Assembly: GCF_010111755.1 (NCBI RefSeq)
Contig: NC_088958.1
Span: 806,001-870,000, forward strand
DNA from: Nakaseomyces glabratus
Lineage: Eukaryota > Ascomycota > Saccharomycetes > Saccharomycetales > Saccharomycetaceae
DNA length: 64,000 nucleotides
Direction of reading: 5' to 3'
Shown: one piece after another, positions 29,361 through 39,262 of the stretch
How the letters are laid out: the number at the start of each line of letters is the position of its first letter
Position numbering within the stretch: position 1 is the first letter of the stretch
The notes under the pieces: generated by a model
What the model was told of the DNA's origin: nothing
The model's input: the letters and a program-made list of their open reading frames with translations, nothing else
The model's database searches: none
Program-made: the position numbers and the translations under genes

Positions 29361-30626
29361 ATGCCACCTAAGGAGGTGAAAGACACTGTTAAGAAATCTG
29401 GTCGGGGGAGAAAGAGTAAAGAGGATGCTGCGAGTTTGCAATTTGAACAAGACTGCATAAACGCATTCACTAGGCGTGTACTAAAGGAGAAGGCCGGAAA
29501 TTACAGGCCTTTAAAGAGGGGTATTGATGGTAAATTCATATATCCACATGCATCTGGCGTTACTACAAATAGAGGCAACAAACTGTTGCAAGGGAGCGAA
29601 CTGATCTCCAGGAACAGATTGGACACATCACGGCCGTTAGAGGAAGAGAAAGTATTCTACAATGGTTCTGAGCATAGACTTCTCCAAAGTACTCGAAAGA
29701 GAATGAAGTTCCCTACGATTCCACAATCTGAATCAGTGCTCCAGACGTTGCCTACAGATGATCCATTGGAAGAGGACTTTGATGAAATAAATAACCTGTC
29801 AAAGCTTGTAAATGTACGGGAATTATTGACACCAATATCATCATTAGCTGATATTTGTAAAAGGGATTCTATCAAAAGGACTTTTAATAGGACTATTCTA
29901 AAAGATTTGGCACTGAACTGTATTTTGATGATTGAAAAAGAACAAAACTCAGTGACTACTTACTCACAACTACTGGATGTATTTCTAGGTGACTACCCAA
30001 CGCCAATATACGAAAAAACGCTACGATTACCTAAATATGATCATAGTCTCACGTTGAAAGAAGAAGACTTAGAGGACGGATCACAATTAGAACTTATAAA
30101 CTCGGATACAAGGAACGCTAACGATAAAGATAAACAGGCCAGGGTTACAATGTTTACTAGAAAAATACCTACACATACATATTATGATCTACTGGAGGAG
30201 TCTAAGACACAACAAGATGATAAAACTGATGACGAAATAGCAGAAGAAGATTCTGATCCATTCTTCGCAGTACCGAATTTGGCCCTACCAGAATCCTACC
30301 AGAAGTTATTACCAGAAACTGCTTCACCTAGAGTTTTGGAAGAAGTAGAAAATGCAAGGCAGCTAGTTCAGATAGCATTACAGAGAAATCAAGAATTCAT
30401 AAGGAACCTTCAAAAGATCAGGGGATGTATTGTTAAATGCAATAGAATTAGAGAACGTATTACTTCCTGGAGTCGTGAATACGCAAGTATACCCGAAGAA
30501 GGTGTTACAGTGCCGAATGCGTTAAGAGCAGCTAAGCGTGGTATCATAAGTGCCACGACAAATAGATCAATGAGTGTGGATGAAGGTGTACGAGATGGTC
30601 AGGGTGATAAAGAGGATGAGGAGTAG
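29361..30626 (+). CDS. RXT2: Rxt2, subunit of the Rpd3L histone deacetylase complex
   Basis: This 421-residue protein (S. cerevisiae 430) has the Rxt2 N-terminal domain at about residues 20-160, including the conserved NRLDTSRPLEEEKVFYNGSE segment. A probable coiled coil lies near 310-370 and an acidic tail follows. It has no catalytic residues; by family knowledge it is a structural part of Rpd3L, acting in transcription repression and stress responses in the nucleus. It converges on PBY1, as YBR095C does with YBR094W. Confidence 0.92.
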   Translation: MPPKEVKDTVKKSGRGRKSKEDAASLQFEQDCINAFTRRVLKEKAGNYRPLKRGIDGKFIYPHASGVTTNRGNKLLQGSELISRNRLDTSRPLEEEKVFYNGSEHRLLQSTRKRMKFPTIPQSESVLQTLPTDDPLEEDFDEINNLSKLVNVRELLTPISSLADICKRDSIKRTFNRTILKDLALNCILMIEKEQNSVTTYSQLLDVFLGDYPTPIYEKTLRLPKYDHSLTLKEEDLEDGSQLELINSDTRNANDKDKQARVTMFTRKIPTHTYYDLLEESKTQQDDKTDDEIAEEDSDPFFAVPNLALPESYQKLLPETASPRVLEEVENARQLVQIALQRNQEFIRNLQKIRGCIVKCNRIRERITSWSREYASIPEEGVTVPNALRAAKRGIISATTNRSMSVDEGVRDGQGDKEDEE

Positions 30627-30866
30627 GACTAAAAGTATGTTGGTGCGTACTAAGCAATTTTTTGTATCATTATTTTATACCATGGGTTCATCACATACAA
30701 GTATAGTTTAACAGTTGTAGTTACGGATAGAGAGGATTTTAATAAATAGTTTATGATTACCAGAGTATTTGTAGCATTTTATATTTAATTTATTATTATT
30801 AAGGAGACTTTGTAGCAGAGCAAATAGGAGGGGCAATCTTGACTAATTCGTGAAATATTTCAATAA

Positions 30867-33044
30867 CTATTCCCATACATTAGAAGTAGTGTCCAATACT
30901 TTAGTGAAGTTGGAGATATTCTGGGGTTCTTCAGCTTCTTGGAAGAAAGGAGCAACACATGTTTTAACTACATCATCAAATAGTTCATATATCAATCCTT
31001 TCAAATCATTACCAGTTTGTTTAAAATCAGGGTAAGCATTGATTTCTAGAATCTTGACATTAAATGAACTGTCTACCAAGAAATCAAATCCAAAGGTCTC
31101 GAAAGCATTTCTTAACGGTTGGAAATTCATTCTATCAACGTTTAAGGCCGCTAAGAAGATATCTTTTGCAATCATATGGATCTGTTCGATAATTTTGCTT
31201 TTGTCTTCCCTGCTTATATCAGTCAAGTTACCAAATTCCATAACAGCCAAATCTTTATCCGCATCAGACTGCAAACATGTGTTTGTCAAGTGGCAGCCTA
31301 ATTTATCCAAGTCGGTTGGAGAGTATTCTTCGCTGTCTAAGGCCGAGAAAGGTTTAGGAGCAAATAATGCCAACATTCTGTCGTACACATATACTTCAAG
31401 ATCACCTTTGCATGTAATATAGCATCTTATGTGAAACTTCCTGTTCCCCATTGAAGGAAGTAAGAGTGGATCAGCCATGTATTCTTGAATGATGAAGTGT
31501 CGTAGCTGTGATATTATAATTTTATTGTCATCGACAGTTTCCTCGTCTATTTCCTCATCGGTATCCTCTTCATCAAACGAGTCAAATACATTCTGTAGAT
31601 CCTCGATTGTCTTGAACACTCTGATACCTTGAGCTTTGTCACTCATACTTGGTTTAACGATCCACCATCTGTCGTTTTTTTCTAATTCCTGGCGCAATTC
31701 CCAATTCTCATCTAGTGCATCATCCAAGAATTCCGCGTAATCTAAATCAATGGTGTATGATTCCATATATGCTTTTTTAAGTATTGATCCCGGATGTTTT
31801 GAAACATATCTTTGGATTGTATGCGATAAATAGTGTTTTCTGATGATGGCTTTTCTATAGATGTAAGAGTTAACCAAGTAGTTTTGGGAATCCATGACTC
31901 TATCCAGGTCAAAATCTTCATAATCGCCATACTGGAAAACTTTTCCCTTTCCTGATGGGGCTGCATCTAATGTGTCTAGGATAGGAATATGCAAATGTCT
32001 CGCTATAGATTGTTGTAAGGGTTCATAGATGTAGCTATTCCTGGGGATGGTCAGCACAGCCACGGATTCGTCATTTGATCTAGTTGTTGAAGATCCCAGG
32101 TCGAGTTTACCGACCAGGTCAGGGACCGTATGGAAAGCCGCTCTGAGTGGTGTAACACATATACGCCTCTCCTCGATGATGTCCATGTCGTACTTGACAT
32201 CTGGGTCACAATGCTTTGAGGGTCTATGGCCTTTGAAATCCGGCATCCACTCAAAAGAGATCATCTTGGACTCGTTACCGTCCTCGATGTCGTTGTTCAC
32301 AGGTCTGTTGATCTTTGGCCCGTTATAGATCGTAGTCCATCTATTCTCCCAGATAGGTGCGTAGTATGCCTCGGTTTCAGGCCCGATGCTATCGATCAGT
32401 GGGACGTTAACACTGTACAGGTCAGCCTGTGTGCTCCAGTTGCCAACCAAGTGCTCGATCACATCGACACTTCTGGCGGAGGCCCTTTCCATCAGTTCAT
32501 TGGGGACATCCTTGCGGCCATCGAAGAAAGCCCAGGACAGCGCAATGGCCCTGGTGTCATCGCATATGACTGCCTCCATAGCGGCGCCTACGGTACCACT
32601 CGAGGTGATGTACGCTGCGGAGGTGTTCCTGCCGACATTAGGGCCCGAGATGACCAGGTCGTACTTGTCCTCGAAGTGGTGCAGGCCGATATTGACGCAG
32701 GACGCTGGGGTGCCGTCGAGCAGAATCCACTCAATGGCATCCGCTGGTATGTCCTCGTTGACCTTCTGCTCCGGGAACAGCTCAATGGAGTCCCGCAGCT
32801 GTGGCTCGATGTAAGGCCCCCAGTATGAGTCGTCCGTGGAGTCCCGCTTGGAGTACAGGAACTGCAAGGACAGGTGCTTACCGGCTATGTGCGCCTTCCC
32901 TATCCACGACTTCTGTACGTGTGGCACACAGACTGTGATCTGCCAGTCTGGTCTGTTCTGCAGTATGTACTGCACAAATGGTCTGATGTATGGCGAGTAC
33001 TGCGTATTCAGCGGGCCGTCATCGTTGGTAATCAGCACCTTCAT
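30867..33044 (-). CDS. PBY1: Pby1, SurE-like and tubulin-tyrosine-ligase-like two-domain protein
   Basis: This 725-residue protein (S. cerevisiae 753) fuses two enzyme folds. Residues 1-290 form a SurE-type phosphatase domain with the metal-site motif ITNDDGPLN at 5-13 and GPNVGRNTSAAYITSSGTVG near 130-150. Residues about 360-710 form an ATP-grasp TTL-like domain with KPSMSDKAQGIRVF and the metal-binding LEINAYPDF near the end. In S. cerevisiae it associates with P-bodies and binds Dcp1/Dcp2. Codon and base composition change sharply: the SurE half is GC-rich, the TTL half AT-rich. Confidence 0.94.
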   Translation of the reverse strand: MKVLITNDDGPLNTQYSPYIRPFVQYILQNRPDWQITVCVPHVQKSWIGKAHIAGKHLSLQFLYSKRDSTDDSYWGPYIEPQLRDSIELFPEQKVNEDIPADAIEWILLDGTPASCVNIGLHHFEDKYDLVISGPNVGRNTSAAYITSSGTVGAAMEAVICDDTRAIALSWAFFDGRKDVPNELMERASARSVDVIEHLVGNWSTQADLYSVNVPLIDSIGPETEAYYAPIWENRWTTIYNGPKINRPVNNDIEDGNESKMISFEWMPDFKGHRPSKHCDPDVKYDMDIIEERRICVTPLRAAFHTVPDLVGKLDLGSSTTRSNDESVAVLTIPRNSYIYEPLQQSIARHLHIPILDTLDAAPSGKGKVFQYGDYEDFDLDRVMDSQNYLVNSYIYRKAIIRKHYLSHTIQRYVSKHPGSILKKAYMESYTIDLDYAEFLDDALDENWELRQELEKNDRWWIVKPSMSDKAQGIRVFKTIEDLQNVFDSFDEEDTDEEIDEETVDDNKIIISQLRHFIIQEYMADPLLLPSMGNRKFHIRCYITCKGDLEVYVYDRMLALFAPKPFSALDSEEYSPTDLDKLGCHLTNTCLQSDADKDLAVMEFGNLTDISREDKSKIIEQIHMIAKDIFLAALNVDRMNFQPLRNAFETFGFDFLVDSSFNVKILEINAYPDFKQTGNDLKGLIYELFDDVVKTCVAPFFQEAEEPQNISNFTKVLDTTSNVWE

Positions 33045-33192
33045 CGTTGCGGGTATGTATGTATGTAGCAGTTACACATTTGTATATACAGTTTATAAAG
33101 GTTGTTGTCAGCAAAGCGTGAGGCACATCCTCTAGTGCCTCAGTCCCTTAGTATCAATCTCTCAATCTCCCATTCCCCCCCTCCAACCATCG

Positions 33193-33202
33193 CCCTCATC
33201 GC
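33193..33202 (-). promoter_or_regulatory. PAC-like site between PBY1 and TIM12
   Basis: CCCTCATCGC is GCGATGAGGG on the minus strand, matching the PAC core GCGATGAG with a non-consensus end. It is about 103 bp upstream of the TIM12 ATG and 150 bp upstream of PBY1. Confidence 0.35.
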
Positions 33203-33304
33203 TTCCTGGACAAAAAAATGATCAAGGAAAGATTTTTTAAAAAGTTTTCTTGCAATCTACTAGTTATATACCAAGAGCAAGAGCAAGAGCAAGCCCAAAG
33301 AGAA

Positions 33305-33610
33305 ATGTCTATGTGGTTGGACCCGCTTGCGGGACAAGAAGTGTCAGCGGAGCGCATGAAGCTGGCGGAAGTGCAGTTCGAGGCGATGCAGACGACCTTC
33401 AACAACATCATGGAGACGTGCAGGAAGAAGTGCATACCGCGGGATGAAGGGTTCAGCGAGTCGGACCTCACCAAGGGCGAGATGACATGCGTGGACAGGT
33501 GTGTCGCCAAGATGCACTACAGCAACCGTGTGATCGGCGCGTACGTACAGACCCAGCGCTTCTCGCCAGAGAGACAACTGCCGCACTACGAGAAGTTCTA
33601 CCCCAAATAG
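33305..33610 (+). CDS. TIM12: Small Tim protein Tim12 of the TIM22 complex
   Basis: The ATG at 33305 gives 101 residues that align from their first Met with S. cerevisiae Tim12 (109). The frame is open upstream but is Gln/Glu repeat (GAGCAA repeats) and is taken as 5' leader. The twin CX3C motifs that define small Tims are C39/C43 and C62/C66. The VAKMHYSNRVIGAYVQTQ segment is Tim12-like rather than Tim10-like. Tim12 docks the Tim9-Tim10 chaperone onto Tim22 in the mitochondrial inner membrane for carrier insertion. PHO5 and PHO3, which sit between PBY1 and TIM12 in S. cerevisiae, are absent. Confidence 0.92.
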   Translation: MSMWLDPLAGQEVSAERMKLAEVQFEAMQTTFNNIMETCRKKCIPRDEGFSESDLTKGEMTCVDRCVAKMHYSNRVIGAYVQTQRFSPERQLPHYEKFYPK

Positions 33611-34645
33611 CATCACCTCTCCCCCTCCCCCTCTTAATCTTAATCGGATCGACACACTGAACTTTACGCAGAACGTGGAGTTTCCAGCATACAGGGCGGC
33701 TATCCATGGTGGAGGGACAGTTGGTTTCACTGCATTGGACTCGCTACCGCCCTCGCTACCGCCCTATCCCCTCCAAGAGGAAGAACGTCCCATTTCCATT
33801 CCCACCCCTTCCTCTGCTTCCCTTCCCTTCCCCTCTCCCCCCCAAAAAACCACTCTACTTTGAACAGTTGAGCATTTCGAGAAAAAGCAAGATTCCAGCC
33901 ACGATCAAAGCATGAGAGAAAACCCTGTACATATTAATTACACAACGCAAGGACACCCACACATCACTGCAAATCCCCTCCAAGAGGGAAAAAGCCCGTT
34001 CTCAGCATTTCACACCTGTTCTCGGTGGGTCATTTCCATCACAAGAGATTCACTCCCTTCCCCCGGGCTTGTGTGCACACGTTTCTGAGTGGGCCCCCCA
34101 AGATAGACCAGCGCACTCTCGCAAAACGCAATTTTTTCTTTGCTAGCTCTCTACACGTACATAGTGCTCTTAATAAGATAATCCTCTTTTGCATATCGCG
34201 TACCCTGCGAGTATCTCTCACAGAACACTCAGCAGCTCCCTATTTTCCCGATCCCCTCTTTATCGAGGTGTACTTGTACCCACTGTACTTGTACCACTGT
34301 GATGGTTTACTGTGTTAGTACCACACATTGTTCTACAACAACTGTAGCACACACTGTACTACAACAGCACATTGTGCACAGCAGCTCACACAACAACACA
34401 TCCCAAACAAATTTTTCGTTTTCTTAGTGCTACACCTCCCATATATAAGCTCTCTCTATTATGGGCATCCACATAGTAAAGTTCTCTCTACCTCTTAACC
34501 CAATTTTTTTTTGCAAATGCTATTTTATCTTTTTATACGTTATTAAAGAAGTTCCCTTTTTGCTATTATACCTTTTTCTCTCTCCCTTTCTCAACACAGA
34601 TTCTAAAACCCACAAAAAATACAAATCCCATACACCACATAACAA
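33611..34645. other. Long upstream region of the NHP6 gene
   Basis: This 1.0 kb gap between tandem plus-strand genes has C/T-rich blocks (about 33610-33635 and 33765-33850) and a tandem CTCGCTACCGCC at about 33730-33754. A 15-bp repeat (ATCCCCTCCAAGAGG at 33766 and 33973) and a repeated GTACTTGTACC near 34271 and 34284 are also present. Near NHP6 there is a TATATA-like stretch at 34441-34446 and a T-rich leader. No gene is supported. Confidence 0.5.
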
Positions 34646-34927
34646 ATGTCTGAGACAAGAGCCCCAAGAAGAAAGACCACCAGAAGAAAGAAGGACCCAA
34701 ACGCCCCTAAGCGTGCGCTCAGCGCTTACATGTTCTTCGCCAACGAGAACAGAGACATCGTGCGTTCGGAGAACCCCGACGTGACGTTCGGTCAGATCGG
34801 TAGATTGTTGGGTGAGAGATGGAAGGCGCTAACCGCCGAGGACAAGCAGCCTTACGAGGCCAAGGCCGAGGCCGACAAGAAGAGATACGAGTCTGAAAAG
34901 GAACTGTATAACGCCACCCGCGCTTAA
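34646..34927 (+). CDS. NHP6B: HMG-box chromatin protein Nhp6
   Basis: This 93-residue protein has a basic N-terminal arm ([12 protein letters not shown]) and one HMG box from about residue 20 to 90, including [14 protein letters not shown] and [15 protein letters not shown]. The length equals S. cerevisiae Nhp6A (93). Nhp6 bends DNA without sequence preference and helps FACT and Pol III/Pol II transcription in the nucleus. The symbol follows synteny with YBR089C-A next to TIM12; it could equally be called NHP6A/B. Confidence 0.93.
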   Translation: MSETRAPRRKTTRRKKDPNAPKRALSAYMFFANENRDIVRSENPDVTFGQIGRLLGERWKALTAEDKQPYEAKAEADKKRYESEKELYNATRA

Positions 34928-35065
34928 GAACTACTTTGTAACTCCATTACAGAGAGTAAGAGAGAACCAAAAAAAAAACTAAAACAAGCAAATTAATATA
35001 TACATTATCATATTCTTTTCACTTCTTTTTACTAATTGTTTTATTAACAAATATATAATTTTGTA

Positions 35066-35611
35066 TCACTGATTTAAAAATGTTGTGCGTATGCAGCTGC
35101 GTTCAGTTAGCGGCAAGATAAGCTTGTACGCGTCACCCTCGTTCAGGTAGTACCGGAACATCCGCTTCATGCGGATGAACCCCATGCCTTCATACAGGTT
35201 TAGCGCCGCAACGTTGCTCACCTCCGTCTCCAGCATCACTTCGTCGCACTGCATCTCCGCCATCTTCTCCAACGTGATCTGCACCAGCCGCTTCGCGATC
35301 CCGTGTCCGCGGTATGCGCTCGCCACCGCCAGCATACCGATGTAGCCGCGCAACCGGCTGCTGCGGTGCATCTCGCTCTTGCACACTATACACCCAATCG
35401 GCACTGCACCTGCAATACCATCTTCTCCATTCCCGTCCTGGCCGACTGCATCAGCATCGAACGCCAGGAATGTCAGATCTGGCCACTGGTTCAGGAAGTA
35501 ACGGTACACATATATGGAGTACGGCTCAGAGAGATCGGCGTCTATAAGCCTCTTCAGCTGCTCGAAGTGCGCCAGGTTGCCTATGTCCAGGGGCCGGTAC
35601 ACTATCTTCAT
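35066..35611 (-). CDS. MAK3: NatC catalytic subunit Mak3 (Naa30)
   Basis: The ATG at 35611 gives 181 residues starting MKIVYRPLDI, matching S. cerevisiae Mak3 (176) from its first residue. The open frame continues upstream past the ATG11 start and is not coding there. The GNAT acetyl-CoA loop YRGHGIAKRLV is near residue 110 and the substrate segment EPYSIYVYRYFLNQWPDL near 28-45. Mak3 acetylates N-termini such as Met-Leu and Met-Ile and is needed for the L-A virus coat in S. cerevisiae. An insertion of about ten Gly/Asp/Glu residues near 55-65 is the main difference. Confidence 0.95.
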   Translation of the reverse strand: MKIVYRPLDIGNLAHFEQLKRLIDADLSEPYSIYVYRYFLNQWPDLTFLAFDADAVGQDGNGEDGIAGAVPIGCIVCKSEMHRSSRLRGYIGMLAVASAYRGHGIAKRLVQITLEKMAEMQCDEVMLETEVSNVAALNLYEGMGFIRMKRMFRYYLNEGDAYKLILPLTERSCIRTTFLNQ

Positions 35612-35800
35612 CCTCGCCCTCAATATGCTTTGGAGGGGTGGGGTGTCTGCCATTATCTTTCCATTCCTCTTTTTTTTCAACTCCGCGTATGGGGGAGAAG
35701 GGATAAAGAGATGAGCCTTATAAGAGATGAGCATTTTTGAGAGATGAACTTGATTTTTTTGAACTAGAGCTGATCTCTGCCATACCATCGCGCTGACACA

Positions 35801-38800
35801 ATGGAGTACAGGTGTCTGGACTGCACCACAGGCGACACAATAGCCGTCGACCTCAAGGTCTTTCTGGACCTCAAGGAATTCAAGTCCTACCTGTCTAACA
35901 AGTGGGGTGTGCCCCGCGCTCAAATCCTGCTGCTGTACCCGTTCGGCATAAAGCTTAAGGACTCAAACTTCAGGCACGCCAGTGACCTCGAGTCTCCCGA
36001 GATTTACGTCTACGACAGAAGACTGTTCTCCCTGACCAACGAACCGCACACCGGCGCCGATGCCCATGCCGATTCCGATGCTGATGCTGATGCTGATACT
36101 GCAGATGTGGAACAGCAGGCAGCCCAGCTGCTCGACAGCTTGCTCGAGCAGAGAAGACACCCGCAGCTGCAGGACGACCTGATAAGACCCATACCGTCGC
36201 CGCTGGAGGACCTGAAGATAGCAGACGGCATCTCACACAGAACTGCAGTGAGCATGCTCACTACGAACCTCGGCTGGCTTAGCGCCCTCGAGATAGACGT
36301 AAACTACTACAGCTCCATATCTGATAAATGCAAAGAGGACACCCAGAGCCTCGCGCGGTGTCTGGGAACCTGCGAACAGTACTTGGGCCTCTACTGCTAT
36401 GACGTAGAGCGGCTATACAATTCCAACGTCGTGTTTCTGGATCAACTGCATGAGAATAGCCTCCAGTCGAGATGGAAGGAATGCTACAAGAATACTCTGA
36501 CAAAACTAGCAGGACTCAATGGCTACTTAAGCCAGTATGTGGATGAGGCAAAACAAATAGAAAAAGAAGTGACACTGAAATCTCTTGATGGAAAAGTGAA
36601 CTCGAAGTTGAAACAGATTAAAAAAGAGCTGGACTCCTACGCTGATCAACGGAAATCGATTCAAAATGAAATAGAAAACTTGAAGAACATCAAGGATATG
36701 AAAAATGATGATAACGAATTGCATGAAATGCAGAAGAGCTTTGACTCTATAGCTGACACCGTGAGAAAAGCAAGTAGAGATATCCTCGACAAAGATGATG
36801 CCCTGTTTACTGATGAATATATCACTCAGGAGGTTGTACCAGTCATGATAGATATACAGAAAAAGGTCAAAACCCTGTTGACAGTATCTCAGGCCTTGTA
36901 CGAGAATATGCATGAACTACTGACTCATAAGAGAAACTTTCAGATTCAGATCATAGTAAAACTAGGACAAATTGCCTGGATTCAGTTACAAATATCTGAA
37001 CTAAAACAATACCTTTTAAATGACTGCAATGCAGACCTGACCTTATACAAGGACTTAGAAGTCGAATTTGCTCAAATCGAGGATTATCCGTTGATATATG
37101 GGCTATATTTGGTGGAAAAATATAGAAGACAGGTCTGGAAATGCGGAATGGCTAAGAATATGATTTCGATATCAAATGATATAAAAGAACGTTCAGCGGC
37201 CGAACTCACAACGAGAAAAAACTGGTATAAGAACTTTGGGGAGCTGTCCAAACCATTTAATGAAGATTTAACAAAATATAACGACCTTGATGAAATATCA
37301 AAATTGATGAATTCAGATTCACAATTCTTGAAAGAAAAATTCATTCAAGATTTGCGCAATGAACAGCGTAAACTAGAAGATGTGATAAAGAGCTTTATAA
37401 AAAATATGCATGATTTAGGTTTGTCAAAGGAAACTACTCAAGTTTTGGAGCAATCTTTCAAGGAGGCGTCAAATTCTAATATCTGCTCTCAGATAGATGT
37501 TACTTATGATCACCGCAGAATTAACAACGAAAATGACCTCATAAAAAGGTACAAAATTAGAATTAGAAAACTTGAATCGCTGCTACATGAACAAGGATAT
37601 TCAAGTATTTCGAAGTGGCCATCTGGTGTTCTCAACCATACAGACAGGCCAAATTACTTTGCAGATAACGTTTCTCCCGCTGGTAGGAGTTTACTAGTTT
37701 CGTCATCAGCGCTGTTGGGTTTGGAACCTTCGGCGTCTTTGAAAACAGACGCAGAAATGTTTGACTTGAAGAAGGAGATCGGTGATCTGTCAGAAAAAGT
37801 GACTGCTCTCGAAAAAGATAACAAACTAAAGACGGATCAATTGAAGATTACCCATTCCAAGCTCATAGATATAGAGGTTGAGAAGGCAGCCTTTCGAGAG
37901 ACATTGAACCATCTGAATAAAGAATTAGCGAGGCTCACGGTAAATGAGGAAGATCAAACTAACCTTTTGAAAGAGGAAAGGCTGAGGTTTAAGAAAGAAA
38001 TGACTAGTGTGACTGTAGTCAATCAAAACTTAATGAACAACTTAGATGCTCTGCAAAAGACCTTTGAAGATGTGGAACTAGAAAATGCTCACTTAAAATC
38101 AAAACTGAAAGAATTGCAGCAAAGACAGGACCAATTAATTGAAGATAGTGCAAATGAAAAACTTGAAATAAAAAGCAAATACGAAAAACTTATCAAGGAA
38201 AAGGATGAAAATATGGGGCAGGCATTTGCTGTCACAAACAAAGCTATTTCTGGAGAACAAAACAAAACGGAAAGCGATATTATACATTCAAGTCCTTATC
38301 CTGAAGCCATATTACATTTGAGAACTGAGCTTTTTGATATCTTTTCTACCAACATTTATATTTTAGAGAACATTGGACTTTTACTCACAGAGACAAGTGC
38401 AGGCAAATTTGAAATCAAGAGGGTGAAGGGTCTGAAGAAGGGATTGAGTCAAAGTTTGTTAGACGAGAGTGCACAGATCTCACCTATTGACGGTGTTATC
38501 AACAGTGTAGTCTATAAAAATATTAGGGCACAGTATGAACAATTACCAAATGATAACAATATTTCCAACTGTGAGTTATTTATATCTTCTGTTAAAAAGA
38601 TTTATGAAAATAAATTATTCGAAAGCGCTGTGATAAATCGTTTCAAAGATATAGAGACATTAGCAAAGCGATTGACAAAGGAAAATAAGTCTAAAAGGAT
38701 TCTTATTGACTTATACCAAAATGAGCGATTAGCGGTTAAGGATTTTCGTGTTAATGATTTAGCACTATTTTTACCAACAAAGGAAGCGTTATCAGAAACT

Positions 38801-39133
38801 AAGTCTTTGAGCTCTTCTATGGCATCATCATTTTCATCAGTTGATCTATCCACACCTATCAGCGGAGCCAATAACAATATTACTGCATCTCGGAAAAGTT
38901 TGCATAAGCCGAATGTGAAGCATCCATGGGCTGCTTTCACTGCATTTAACGAATCTTCAAGATATTTCTTAAAGGATGAGAACATGGTAACTGATAATAA
39001 AGAATGGTTCATAGGAAAAATAACTGATATTCAACGACAAGTCGTTGAAAATATTAGCACAAACAACCCTTTTAAGCTTCCAAAAGATACCGTATGGTAT
39101 CTTATTAGTGCGGAAATGATATCAATTGATTGA
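35801..39133 (+). CDS. ATG11: Selective-autophagy scaffold Atg11
   Basis: This 1110-residue protein (S. cerevisiae 1178) has a ubiquitin-like N-terminus (residues 1-75) and long helical segments. Coiled coils fall at about 255-305, 650-815 (KEIGDLSEKVTALEKDNKLK region) and elsewhere. The Atg11 C-terminal domain at about 845-1110 contains HPWAAFTAFNESSRYFL near 1045. It tethers cargo receptors such as Atg19, Atg32 and Atg36 to the Atg1 kinase at the phagophore. A short Asp-Ala repeat (about residues 86-103) is encoded by GATGCT-type hexanucleotides at 36058-36102. It diverges from MAK3 with only 190 bp between starts; its first third is GC-rich. Confidence 0.93.
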   Translation: MEYRCLDCTTGDTIAVDLKVFLDLKEFKSYLSNKWGVPRAQILLLYPFGIKLKDSNFRHASDLESPEIYVYDRRLFSLTNEPHTGADAHADSDADADADTADVEQQAAQLLDSLLEQRRHPQLQDDLIRPIPSPLEDLKIADGISHRTAVSMLTTNLGWLSALEIDVNYYSSISDKCKEDTQSLARCLGTCEQYLGLYCYDVERLYNSNVVFLDQLHENSLQSRWKECYKNTLTKLAGLNGYLSQYVDEAKQIEKEVTLKSLDGKVNSKLKQIKKELDSYADQRKSIQNEIENLKNIKDMKNDDNELHEMQKSFDSIADTVRKASRDILDKDDALFTDEYITQEVVPVMIDIQKKVKTLLTVSQALYENMHELLTHKRNFQIQIIVKLGQIAWIQLQISELKQYLLNDCNADLTLYKDLEVEFAQIEDYPLIYGLYLVEKYRRQVWKCGMAKNMISISNDIKERSAAELTTRKNWYKNFGELSKPFNEDLTKYNDLDEISKLMNSDSQFLKEKFIQDLRNEQRKLEDVIKSFIKNMHDLGLSKETTQVLEQSFKEASNSNICSQIDVTYDHRRINNENDLIKRYKIRIRKLESLLHEQGYSSISKWPSGVLNHTDRPNYFADNVSPAGRSLLVSSSALLGLEPSASLKTDAEMFDLKKEIGDLSEKVTALEKDNKLKTDQLKITHSKLIDIEVEKAAFRETLNHLNKELARLTVNEEDQTNLLKEERLRFKKEMTSVTVVNQNLMNNLDALQKTFEDVELENAHLKSKLKELQQRQDQLIEDSANEKLEIKSKYEKLIKEKDENMGQAFAVTNKAISGEQNKTESDIIHSSPYPEAILHLRTELFDIFSTNIYILENIGLLLTETSAGKFEIKRVKGLKKGLSQSLLDESAQISPIDGVINSVVYKNIRAQYEQLPNDNNISNCELFISSVKKIYENKLFESAVINRFKDIETLAKRLTKENKSKRILIDLYQNERLAVKDFRVNDLALFLPTKEALSETKSLSSSMASSFSSVDLSTPISGANNNITASRKSLHKPNVKHPWAAFTAFNESSRYFLKDENMVTDNKEWFIGKITDIQRQVVENISTNNPFKLPKDTVWYLISAEMISID

Positions 39134-39262
39134 AGTCAATAGTTTGATTAAATGAACTCTCGATACAGAAATTATTAAATATATTCTTACTTATTAGTAT
39201 ATTATATGCTTTTCTTCTTCTTTAATAAATCAATGCATAATAATCCATAGCATAACAAATAT

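Noticed and set aside
32226..32828. 200-codon plus-strand frame inside PBY1
   Set aside because: Antisense shadow of the GC-rich SurE half of PBY1.
33218..33304. Longer Tim12 start with a Gln/Glu repeat
   Set aside because: The homologous protein starts at the ATG at 33305; the repeat is a simple GAGCAA run best seen as 5' leader.
35612..35923. N-terminal extension of the MAK3 frame by 104 codons
   Set aside because: The family starts at the ATG at 35611, and the extension runs through the MAK3/ATG11 promoter and into the ATG11 coding region on the other strand.
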